DNA of 20,175 nucleotides from a virus. Under the pieces are notes generated by a model that saw nothing but the letters and a program-made list of their open reading frames with translations, made no database searches and was not told where the DNA came from. Shown here piece after piece: positions 8,801 to 15,487 of this stretch. A program made the position numbers and the translations under genes. Each line of letters starts with the position of its first letter. Position 1 is the first letter of the stretch. The stretch lies in IMG/VR virus record IMGVR_UViG_3300042691_006758, positions 1-20,175 of that record. One strand, 5' to 3'.

Positions 8801-11800
8801 TTTATCATCCATGCTTTCTAGGAACGAAATAAATTCTCTATTAAAACCGCCTTTTGGACCAGCCATTAGTTGTTGTGTTACACCAACGAATCTCTTTAAT
8901 CCATCTCCACCTGTTATTTTCATTAATTCTTTTACGCCACCAGCAGCATCTATACCTGCTTTACGAATAAACTTAAGTCTGTTTAGAAGTTCGTCTAGTG
9001 TAGTATCTCTTTCTTTTGTACCACCACCAGCACCCTTCCCCTTACCTTTCTTTGGAGCACCCTGTGCACCTTTGCCAGTTCCAACTAAATAAGCGCTTGC
9101 CTGTGCAGAAGATCCTCCAGCGAGTCCCTTTATATGTTCTGGAACTCCAGCAAGGCCTTTTGAAGCATCAAAGAAATTCTTAACATTTGGATCAGAGTAT
9201 GTGGCACCAAAATCAATAATCATTTCTTTTGTAATTGTGTCGCTTGTTCCCACTAAAGTATTCCATGTATCTAATATTCCCTGATATACGGACTGATCTG
9301 GATTATTTGGATCTTTGGCATATTTTGCAACAATCTCTTGTGTTATTGGACCCTTCTCAGCCTTAAGCGTATTTGTTATTCTTTGAATTTGCTGTAGTTG
9401 CTTAAGTCCAACGGTATTAATATCTACTGTTACGCCATACTTAGGTAAAATATTTCCAACAGAAGCAATAGCATCTTGTACTTCTTTAAACTGTTGTGGA
9501 TTACCCTTGATAAAATCAGTTACTATCTTGTATGTTTTTTCATTTGCCCCAGATTTTTCTAGTAATCCTATCAAAACATTTGCTTCTGCCATGCCTTGAG
9601 TATTTACAATAAAATCAAAGTTAGTCTGTAATGTTGGATTATCCTTTGCCATATTTATAAATGAAAGGATTTGATTTGGATCCATTTCTCCAGAAGCAAG
9701 GCTTAACTGAAGCATTGTCTTAAATTCACTATTTTCTAGTTTAGAAAGCGCATCAATAGTTTGATCCTTAAACACAGCCATTGGACCCTCTTTATACATT
9801 GTATCTGCAGCAGCCTTAATTGCTGCATCAAATGCTCCAGGGCTGAATTGATCTTTTTGCTTAATTAATGCATCTAGTGTTTTAGCATTTTCTTTATTTA
9901 CTGCTTCAATTGCAGACTTACGCTGTTTTTCTAATTCATTAATTTCAGCATCGGTTTTAGCCTGTTTAATTTTGTTATCATATTGTTTATTTAGAGAATC
10001 GACTAATCCTTGTCCTTGTGCTACCGCTTCAAATCCAAGTTGAATTGCTGCAGTATCAAGTTTTAGATTTTCTGCTTTAAGTTTGTTTTGATCAAAAATC
10101 ATCTTAATTGCAGCGCCAGCACCAACTGCAGCACCAACTGGTCCACCAGCGAGGGCACCAACGCCAACTAATCCTGCAGCAGCAGCAAACTCTCCACCAG
10201 TACCGAGTGTTTTTTTCCTTTGAGAAATAGCATTTTGGAATACCTGTGCTTGCTGCTCCATGGATTGTTTTTTAATTTCAAGAGCAACTTGTAAAGGTTG
10301 ACTTTCTAATCTTTCTCCATTTGGACCAACTAGGCTAACAATATTTCCACTTATTTTTGCTGGTATTTCATAACTGCCAAGTTGTTCTCCAAGTGCAGCA
10401 GCAAGACTTCTTGCTTGCTCTGTAGTTAAAACTCCTTGCATAATTGCAGTAGATAAACCTAAACCTAAACTTTTTGCTACTTGCTCCTCAGATGCTCCCG
10501 CTTTTTGTTGAGCCTGAATATCTGCTAATAGATTTTGACCAAATCCACTTTCAAGAATAGTTTGACCAGTTTTTCTTTGTACGCCAGATGCTCCCGTGAG
10601 CATAGTCTCTCGTCTACGTTTTGCAGACTCTGTAGCGCTTACTGTTCCAGTTACCTTAGAAAGTTCTACTAATTTACTATTCGTCATAGTCATTGACTTA
10701 GCAAGATTTGCGCCTTCTTTGCTTGCATTTTTAAGATCAGAACTTAGTTTCCATAGTCCAACTCCGACTGCAGCAACTGCAGCAATGGCGATGCCGAGAG
10801 GATTTGCCAACATTGGAAGAAGTCCAGCAACTGCCGATATACCAAATAACATATTTGTTATTACCTGTGGTGCACCAGCCATTGCTGCAACCATTGCGCC
10901 AGTTCCTGCAGCCATTGCTGCTGGTCCAGCATAAGTCCCTATTCTTTGTGCTTTTGCAGCACGTTGGTCTCTCTTTAATTCTCTACTAGTCTGTGTTCCA
11001 TCGTCTTGAGATCTTGTATTATTTTTAATTGCTGTAGTTAGTTCATCCATTTGAGAATTACGACGCTCTTGTAATCCTCTTGGTCCAACTGATTGTCCAG
11101 CAGGAAATCCTTCTTCTGCACCAATTCCAAATGCAGGATTTCTAAATCCTCTTGGAATAACACGTCTAACTGAAGTTAGTGGCAATGCTCTACGGTCAGA
11201 TGGTCCACCACCACTTACTCTAGTTCCTGGCTCTTTTGGCTTTCCAGTTTGTCCAGTTACTACCCGCATTCTTCCATCTTGTGTTTCTACAGTTTCTCCA
11301 CGACCAACTAAAATCTGAGTTGCTCTTGCTCTAGCACCTTTGCTAGGCGTAATGCTTCGTCCGCCACCACGACTTAATCTTGCTGTAGTAAACCTATCTC
11401 CCTGTAATGCTGCAAGAACTTTAGTATTGCTCATTCTGCCAGTAGTTTTACTTACTTCTGGTCTTTCAAAAGCAACAATGTTTCCAGCAGCATCTCTTGT
11501 TACTGCAAGTCTATAATTAGGATCTAGTCTTTGTATGTCTCTTAATGGCCTTAATGCATTTTGAGAAGTTCTTGTTTTTGATACCGCTTCAATTACGTCT
11601 CCAATTGAAGCCGTAGAGTTCATCTTAATAGATGATTGTCCAAGAGGACTAAATGTTGTTGGAGCATAAAGAGATTTAATGGCATTACCAAAAAGACCGC
11701 CACGAGACTTCTTTACGATTCCACCTAGAATTCCAGTTCTAGTATTACCCATTCTAGAATAAATATCTTGATCGCCTATTAGTGTTCCATTTGGAATGTC

Positions 11801-14293
11801 ACGAAGAGAAGCAGTAAGATTGCTTCTTATTTGACCAGTTACTCTTGCAGCATCGTCTGGAGAAACTCCAAGATCAATAAGTCTTGCTGTCATCGTTAGA
11901 GTAGAACCTGGCTTATTGATTTCAGCAAGATATTTTTCTACTGGAACATTTCTAGTAATTAATCTTGAATTAGTATCTGGATCTATATCAAATCCAATTG
12001 CCGTAAATGCGTTAGCAGATCCAAATCCAAGAGATCTCATGTTTTCTGGAACATCTAGACCACGAACAATCTTTCTATCTACAGCGTGTGCAAATACAGT
12101 TCCGTCTTGATATTTAGCAATATCTCCACTTACAAGTGCTGCAATAAGTGGCTTAAATCTATCGTCTTGTGCAATTGGTTCTGGAACAACTGCTTCGCCA
12201 GGAGTTAGTAGTGCTGGTACCGAATCTTTTCCTGATTCTCCCCCTACTACCTGTGTGGTTCCAGAAGAAAACTTTGCTGGTCCAGTACCACCACCTTTTA
12301 TTCCAGGCTTAAATCCTGGCATCATCATTCCAGGATTAGCAGCAGCAAATCTAGTTGCAGCGGCTGTAGCCTGAACATATGCATTACGAAGTTGATTTAC
12401 TGCAGTGGCTTCAAGTGCAAATTGCTGTGTAAGTTTAGAGTGTGCTTGATTAAGAGAAGCAGCAACAACAGCGGCTTCCATCTGCTCACTATTTAAATAT
12501 TGAGTTTGTTGTGCAAGATTTGTGCTATTTCCAGATAACTTTAAAAATCCTTGACGCATTAATATAAATAATTTAATAATGTTTGCAGCACCGTTTGCCA
12601 CAAGACCAAAGGTCATCAGAAGTGTTGGTCCAACTAGTCCAATTAAAGTAGTTAATATTACTATAAACTTTTTGGTACCATCACCAAGATTATTAAATCC
12701 ATCAAGAAGTCTACCTAAAAACTCTACTACTGGTGTTATTGCCTTTAAAAATTCTTTACCTATTGGAGCAATAGCAATTTTTAAATCTTCTACTGCTGCT
12801 CTAAAGTTTGTACCAATTGCATCCTCTACTGCTTTTAATTCTCTCTCAGATAGGATTGCAAGTTCTTCTACTGATGCCCCTGCTAACTGCAAAACTCTTG
12901 AAGCCTGGTTTCCATCTTTTGTAACATTTTGGAAAAGTGTTGATAAGCGAGCAAACTGGAACTTACCAAATAGTTGTTCAATTGCTCTTGATCTTTCTAG
13001 TGGTGCAAGTGTATCAAGTGCTAAAGCAAAATCAATAACTGTCTGTCTTAAGTTTCCTACATTTCCCTCAACAATTTCTTTTATATTAATTCCCATATCA
13101 GCAAGCATTGCTGCTGCTTTTTCTGTTGGGTTAATTAATGATGCAAGACCAGACTTGAGTGCGTTAGCACCTTCTGATGCATTGATTCCACCTTCACGCA
13201 TAGCAGTTAAGAAGAATGCAAGATCTTCTACGCTACCACCTAATTGCTGAACAACTGGTCCTGCTTTTGGAATTGCAATAGTTAAATCTTCAATTGCTGT
13301 AACAGTTTGGTTTTCAACAGCATTCAAAAAGTTAATTTTTGATGTTAAGTCTTCTGCTGCTAAACCAAATGCATTGGTTAACGATATTGTTGTTTCAAGC
13401 GCTTGCTCTTGCTCAACATTACCAAGAACTGCAAGCCTTGTTGCTTCTGCTACCTGTGCTGTTAAGTCTGCACCAGTTTTACCCATTGCAGCAGCAGCGG
13501 CTGCCATTTCCATTGTTTTAACAACTGCAACACCATACTTAGTAAATTCTTCTGCTAGTGCTTGAATTTCACCAAGTGCTTTTTCTGTTTCTGCTGTTGT
13601 AGTGAACATATCACCGTAAACACGGCGGAACTTAAGGGCTTGAGCCTCAAGGTCCATAAATGTTTTTGCTGCTGCAGTTCCAAAATATGCAAGTGGAATT
13701 GTAAAACCAACCATTAATTGGCGGCCAGCCCACTGGGTATTTTTACCAAAATTTAATAGATTAGTAGAGCCTTGTTTTAGTAGTTGATTTAGTAGTGCTT
13801 GTTTTTGTGCTGCTACTGCTACTTGATTTCCATACTCCTTCATATTTAATGTTGTTGGAGTTATAGAAATTGCCTTCATTGCTCCCGATGCATCACGACC
13901 CAATTTAATATATTGTGTCTGCATCTTCTTGACACGTTCTTCGGCTACCCTGCCTATCGTGTCAAACTCTTGTTTAAATAATTTTCCAAATGTTCTTGTA
14001 GAACCACCAGCAAAACGGAAATACTCACGCATGGTGAGTTTGTTTTTCTCCAGTGCGTGAGTAAATGATTCCGTACTTGTTCTAATTGTGCCCATTTGGG
14101 CATAGAACTTACCGCCAGCATTGACGGTGTTCATTAAGTTGGTAGCAAGACCCTTTTGGGCTGCTGCTGCTGCAGCACTACCTTTATTTATACTTGTGTA
14201 TAGTTGTGCTAGTTGTCGCTGGAGATTTTTGATCTCTGCTAAAGATTGTGACGTATCTATATTTATGCCAATATTAGCATTTACGTCAGCCAC
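5867..14293 (-). CDS. Tape measure protein (giant, 2808 aa)
   Basis: This is the longest gene and has all the marks of a tape measure protein, which sets tail length, sits inside the tube and is ejected with DNA. Residues about 205-455 match a TP901-type core (VYGDMFTTTAETEKALGEIQ, AAAAAAMGKTGADL, MREGGINASEGANALKSGLA). Hydrophobic segments lie at about 540-578, 1117-1181 and 1363-1398. A Gly/Arg-rich, non-coiled region spans about 700-1115. Long coiled coils fill about 1900-2620 and include a 25-residue tandem repeat (2166-2265) and a 21-residue repeat (2401-2463). VPALLTPGE-type motifs occur near 690 and again near 2697. Three YGG units (9-residue period) precede the second. Start is GTG, with AGAGGT seven bases upstream and only 19 bases after the short chaperone gene. 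At about 1.5 angstroms per helical residue, the tail could be up to about 420 nm. Confidence 0.97.
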   Translation of the reverse strand: MADVNANIGINIDTSQSLAEIKNLQRQLAQLYTSINKGSAAAAAAQKGLATNLMNTVNAGGKFYAQMGTIRTSTESFTHALEKNKLTMREYFRFAGGSTRTFGKLFKQEFDTIGRVAEERVKKMQTQYIKLGRDASGAMKAISITPTTLNMKEYGNQVAVAAQKQALLNQLLKQGSTNLLNFGKNTQWAGRQLMVGFTIPLAYFGTAAAKTFMDLEAQALKFRRVYGDMFTTTAETEKALGEIQALAEEFTKYGVAVVKTMEMAAAAAAMGKTGADLTAQVAEATRLAVLGNVEQEQALETTISLTNAFGLAAEDLTSKINFLNAVENQTVTAIEDLTIAIPKAGPVVQQLGGSVEDLAFFLTAMREGGINASEGANALKSGLASLINPTEKAAAMLADMGINIKEIVEGNVGNLRQTVIDFALALDTLAPLERSRAIEQLFGKFQFARLSTLFQNVTKDGNQASRVLQLAGASVEELAILSERELKAVEDAIGTNFRAAVEDLKIAIAPIGKEFLKAITPVVEFLGRLLDGFNNLGDGTKKFIVILTTLIGLVGPTLLMTFGLVANGAANIIKLFILMRQGFLKLSGNSTNLAQQTQYLNSEQMEAAVVAASLNQAHSKLTQQFALEATAVNQLRNAYVQATAAATRFAAANPGMMMPGFKPGIKGGGTGPAKFSSGTTQVVGGESGKDSVPALLTPGEAVVPEPIAQDDRFKPLIAALVSGDIAKYQDGTVFAHAVDRKIVRGLDVPENMRSLGFGSANAFTAIGFDIDPDTNSRLITRNVPVEKYLAEINKPGSTLTMTARLIDLGVSPDDAARVTGQIRSNLTASLRDIPNGTLIGDQDIYSRMGNTRTGILGGIVKKSRGGLFGNAIKSLYAPTTFSPLGQSSIKMNSTASIGDVIEAVSKTRTSQNALRPLRDIQRLDPNYRLAVTRDAAGNIVAFERPEVSKTTGRMSNTKVLAALQGDRFTTARLSRGGGRSITPSKGARARATQILVGRGETVETQDGRMRVVTGQTGKPKEPGTRVSGGGPSDRRALPLTSVRRVIPRGFRNPAFGIGAEEGFPAGQSVGPRGLQERRNSQMDELTTAIKNNTRSQDDGTQTSRELKRDQRAAKAQRIGTYAGPAAMAAGTGAMVAAMAGAPQVITNMLFGISAVAGLLPMLANPLGIAIAAVAAVGVGLWKLSSDLKNASKEGANLAKSMTMTNSKLVELSKVTGTVSATESAKRRRETMLTGASGVQRKTGQTILESGFGQNLLADIQAQQKAGASEEQVAKSLGLGLSTAIMQGVLTTEQARSLAAALGEQLGSYEIPAKISGNIVSLVGPNGERLESQPLQVALEIKKQSMEQQAQVFQNAISQRKKTLGTGGEFAAAAGLVGVGALAGGPVGAAVGAGAAIKMIFDQNKLKAENLKLDTAAIQLGFEAVAQGQGLVDSLNKQYDNKIKQAKTDAEINELEKQRKSAIEAVNKENAKTLDALIKQKDQFSPGAFDAAIKAAADTMYKEGPMAVFKDQTIDALSKLENSEFKTMLQLSLASGEMDPNQILSFINMAKDNPTLQTNFDFIVNTQGMAEANVLIGLLEKSGANEKTYKIVTDFIKGNPQQFKEVQDAIASVGNILPKYGVTVDINTVGLKQLQQIQRITNTLKAEKGPITQEIVAKYAKDPNNPDQSVYQGILDTWNTLVGTSDTITKEMIIDFGATYSDPNVKNFFDASKGLAGVPEHIKGLAGGSSAQASAYLVGTGKGAQGAPKKGKGKGAGGGTKERDTTLDELLNRLKFIRKAGIDAAGGVKELMKITGGDGLKRFVGVTQQLMAGPKGGFNREFISFLESMDDKTRKTYMTIKNGEVVLTKQGKALKEAFNEKVVGEFQVANAQALQDTKAQAAALLKLQASGVDSATALQMVADANLAVAINSKDITGKELRQLAADAKAAKEEMKKLNLEVLNLAEDLKTKVGEAQDALKAVSMARQAGIVDPETLRMIAQDASLVREILQNGIGSETMKSILGSKEALKQLGDATEGVIEPAKAAMAAFEKLRDAAMKVFDQQTRAAQAAFEKSMQDLASSLAKIPAEFESMFAGLTLEQGVEKANEQIDTLRAEIASIEYTTIRPIDLNIEKAQSQIDQIKRQLETAASGLTLADGTLLPPSAYDDVRRQLEDSIAAAELNLEFNPQYGKRFVEGLQNQINDKELDLEINPVYGNRVIENLQNSISQKERELEVNPVFGSRRLESLQNDIANKERELEINPVFGSRRIESLQNEINRLDLQVELNFSRPIADLQEESSDLANELTLMDKVAQQINDKYDAQAKALQQVADVNQEILNQQRSQLDIASAITQGDIAAAARAAQEARAQAASAASQRAGGVLDAARQAELGGIRSAQGMTRADIEERQFQINQQIFALEEQSETIQRSIRDIQDNIRQIEETRAEKQLEIRAIEDEIYNIEKLRAEKQIEIRNIQDEIYQKELLRKPIIESIQKLQDQIVAAEKAQAVEVEKIRKMKDDIEKGEAAREKLLREKVEPLEKKIRDYQDDKQKAIADIAIKEAAIAKIQNEILVPLESEVKKREKILSDRLKAIEAEKTAWDQAQTALEAATTTATQYKDQMVTASSALQSALAAYNKFESKTVDLVTNVDENIKRVIDETINRVINETINQTIITTTQQGPSGDGTTQQAVMYGGFIKPMAYGGKVKPMAYGGRIGSDYVPALLTPGEFVVNRAASKAFAPLLNTINESKYPSMINKNIQTPTYTPPSSSFAMAAPVNNTSILSDNSSTVYNYSVGITVGGTNTSPDNIAKAVLDEIKYIDSQRIRGQRA
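6225..6300 (-). repeat. Three 27-base repeats encoding AYGG-V/I-KPM units
   Basis: On the plus strand CCGTATGCCATAGG at 6225, CCATATGCCATAGG at 6252 and a diverged copy beginning CCATACAT at 6279 are spaced exactly 27 bases apart. They encode tandem nine-residue units of the form KPMAYGGKV and KPMAYGGRI just before the C-terminal VPALLTPGEFVV motif of the tape measure. The third copy is degenerate. Confidence 0.85.
6905..7093 (-). repeat. 21-residue coiled-coil repeat in tape measure (63-base period)
   Basis: TTGTTTTTCAGCACGT recurs at 6953 and 7016 on the plus strand, exactly 63 bases apart. The two encoded units are RAEKQLEIRAIEDEIYNIEKL and RAEKQIEIRNIQDEIYQKELL. A diverged third unit, beginning SETIQRSIRDIQDNI, lies immediately upstream in the protein. 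The period is three heptads, as expected for a continuous coiled coil. Confidence 0.85.
7499..7798 (-). repeat. Four tandem 75-base repeats encoding a 25-residue unit
   Basis: Copies begin with the marker CCAAATACTGG or a variant of it at 7560, 7635, 7710 and 7785 on the plus strand, exactly 75 bases apart. In the tape measure they encode NPQYGKRFVEGLQNQINDKE, NPVYGNRVIENLQNSISQKE, NPVFGSRRLESLQNDIANKE and NPVFGSRRIESLQNEINRLD, each followed by a five-residue acidic/hydrophobic tail. An NP-x-(Y/F)-G turn alternates with an amphipathic helix, so this is not a simple heptad coil. Confidence 0.92.
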
Positions 14294-14312
14294 TTATAGC
14301 ACCTCTTACTGT

Positions 14313-14642
14313 TTAGTTATTTGCAAGCACTGTATTTAATAGAGCATTTGCGTCTTGAAGTTTAACGCCAGATGCTGCTTCAATGATCTTGTATACCGTT
14401 GGAAGATCCAAGATATCTTCAAGTTTTGAAACATCTGCAAGTTCTGGCTTATATTGTTCCATAGCAATTTGTACGCACTCAATAAGAAGAGTCATTGACT
14501 TTTCATTATCTTCTGCTACCCCTGCTACCTGCTCAAACTTGCTCATGAATGGTCTCAAAAGAGAGATTTTTAGTGGTCTCACGTTGATTTTTGTGCCATC
14601 CATAAGGACAAGTTCTTGACCCTCATGTACTGTTGTTGCCAT
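14313..14642 (-). CDS. Short tail assembly chaperone (G-like, N-domain only)
   Basis: The 109-residue protein lies directly before the tape measure gene, the standard place of tail assembly chaperones, which coat the tape measure before tube polymerisation. It aligns end to end with the first ~95 residues of the 239-residue chaperone just upstream: about 40 identical positions by eye, including PLKI, LR-x-FM, PEL and DLPT-x-Y-x-II. It lacks the T domain. No second frame can extend it, because only 19 bases separate its TAA from the tape measure GTG. AGGAGG stands four bases before the ATG, the strongest ribosome site in the window, and an extended -10 box (TGCTATAAT) lies in the same short gap. 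High expression relative to the long form is therefore likely. The functional call rests on position and paralogy. Confidence 0.82.
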   Translation of the reverse strand: MATTVHEGQELVLMDGTKINVRPLKISLLRPFMSKFEQVAGVAEDNEKSMTLLIECVQIAMEQYKPELADVSKLEDILDLPTVYKIIEAASGVKLQDANALLNTVLANN

Positions 14643-14646
14643 TTTT

Positions 14647-14652
14647 CCTCCT
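14647..14652 (-). promoter_or_regulatory. Perfect Shine-Dalgarno site of the short chaperone
   Basis: AGGAGG on the minus strand lies four bases before the ATG at 14642-14640. It is the best match to the anti-Shine-Dalgarno sequence among the starts in this window. It contrasts sharply with the long chaperone gene, which has no such site. Confidence 0.8.
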
Positions 14653-14667
14653 ATATAGGCTAATGCA

Positions 14668-14676
14668 ATTATAGCA
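14668..14676 (-). promoter_or_regulatory. Extended -10 promoter candidate for the short chaperone
   Basis: TGCTATAAT on the minus strand matches the extended -10 consensus (TG, one base, TATAAT) exactly. Transcription would start near 14661, giving a leader of about 19 bases that contains AGGAGG. No good -35 hexamer is visible at 16-18 bases (TTTTAA is the best). It lies in the 55-base gap between the two chaperone genes. Confidence 0.5.
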
Positions 14677-14697
14677 TAAAACGCTTATTTTTAAAAA

Positions 14698-15417
14698 TTA
14701 AGATTTCATAACAGATGGGTCTCGCATATCATCATAATCTAGACCCAAACCAATACCAAAGCCTGCTTTTTTAGCATTTGGCCCTTGCAAAGCAAGAACA
14801 TCATTTCCGTCAGAGGTTTTTCCTTTGCTGAAAACCCTTGCTTTAAGATCTTCCCATTCTTGCTGTCCTCTTTTTTTGCCATCTTTAGACTGTTCATCTA
14901 AATTTATTCCTTGAATTGCTGCTAAAAATTTCTTTTCTTCATAGTCCAATTCTCTCTTGCTTGCCAGGGTAGCCATTAGTTCTGGCATTGATAGTGATGT
15001 TTCTAATTCTTCGTAGTCTTTCCATATACCCAGCAAAAAGGCCTCTGCTTCTAGTTTAACAAGGTCCAACTCTTTCCAGGTAGCCCCTTTGCTTGTTGCT
15101 TGATCTTTTACTGCTTCATCAGATTTTTTGTCAATTTTAATTCCAGCAGCGGAGTCTATAATGTTATATATAGTTGGCAAATCAACATTATCTTCGAAAT
15201 CTTTTATATTATTCGACAATTCTGGATAATATTGCTTCATACAAATAAAAGCACATTCTGACAATATTTGTATTGCACCATCATCATTTTTTACGCCTTT
15301 GATTTTTTCAAAAGCGTCCATAAATTCTCTAAGATATTTTATTTTTAATGGAATTGCTTCAATCTCTATACCATTTAAAAATACTACTCTATTTCTTTTA
15401 TAAACTTCGGTTGCCAT
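14698..15417 (-). CDS. Long tail assembly chaperone (in-frame G-T fusion)
   Basis: The 239-residue protein carries an N-terminal domain (residues 1 to ~95) paralogous to the 109-residue chaperone encoded next. This is joined in one frame, by a Lys/Asp-rich hinge (KIDKKSDEAVKDQATSKG), to a T-like domain (about 113-239) with LEAEAFLLGIWKDYEELE and LDYEEKKFLAAIQGINL. In most long-tailed phages the equivalent long protein (lambda gpGT) needs a programmed frameshift; here none is required. The ATG at 15417 has no purine ribosome site: the bases before it read AGATAAA. A TAGAAT -10 box ends eight bases before the ATG, so the transcript is probably leaderless or nearly so. An intrinsic terminator stands just upstream. 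These features suggest deliberately low expression. At residues 97-98 an A6 run could allow -1 slippage into an immediate stop. Confidence 0.82.
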   Translation of the reverse strand: MATEVYKRNRVVFLNGIEIEAIPLKIKYLREFMDAFEKIKGVKNDDGAIQILSECAFICMKQYYPELSNNIKDFEDNVDLPTIYNIIDSAAGIKIDKKSDEAVKDQATSKGATWKELDLVKLEAEAFLLGIWKDYEELETSLSMPELMATLASKRELDYEEKKFLAAIQGINLDEQSKDGKKRGQQEWEDLKARVFSKGKTSDGNDVLALQGPNAKKAGFGIGLGLDYDDMRDPSVMKS

Positions 15418-15424
15418 TTTATCT

Positions 15425-15433
15425 ATTCTATCA
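15425..15433 (-). promoter_or_regulatory. Extended -10 candidate giving a near-leaderless long chaperone mRNA
   Basis: TGATAGAAT on the minus strand fits the extended -10 pattern with one mismatch in the hexamer (TAGAAT). The last base of the hexamer is eight bases before the A of the ATG, so the expected start site falls at or one base before the initiation codon. The -35 region would lie inside the terminator stem and has no recognisable hexamer. Confidence 0.42.
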
Positions 15434-15436
15434 TAA

Positions 15437-15470
15437 CAACAAAGCCCACCGCTAGGGTGGGCTTGTCGTT
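15437..15470 (-). terminator. Intrinsic terminator after the major tail protein gene
   Basis: On the minus strand a perfect nine-base-pair stem (AAGCCCACC with GGTGGGCTT, 15442-15450 and 15456-15464) closes a five-base loop. It is followed by a T-rich run reading TGTTGTTAT. Flanking AACGAC and GTTGTT can extend the stem imperfectly. It begins about 18 bases after the stop of the major tail gene, a common place for a terminator that isolates this highly expressed gene. Confidence 0.85.
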
Positions 15471-15487
15471 AATCTAAAACTAGATTA

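Noticed and set aside
12579-13250. 223-codon open frame on the plus strand
   Set aside because: It is antisense to the conserved TP901-type core of the tape measure, is Ser/Pro/Ala-rich as reverse frames of such genes are, and has no ribosome site. The same holds for the other plus-strand frames.
14294-14302. TGCTATAAG as a promoter for the tape measure
   Set aside because: The hexamer directly abuts the GTG, so transcription would start inside the gene; the last base also departs from consensus.
14293-14345. Classical G to GT frameshift at the end of the short chaperone
   Set aside because: I see no slippery heptamer near its 3' end, and only 19 bases lie before the tape measure start, so there is no room for a T reading frame.
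15471-15486. AATCTA...TAGATT inverted repeat next to the tail-gene terminator
   Set aside because: A six-base-pair AT-rich repeat is expected by chance here and lacks a partner signal.
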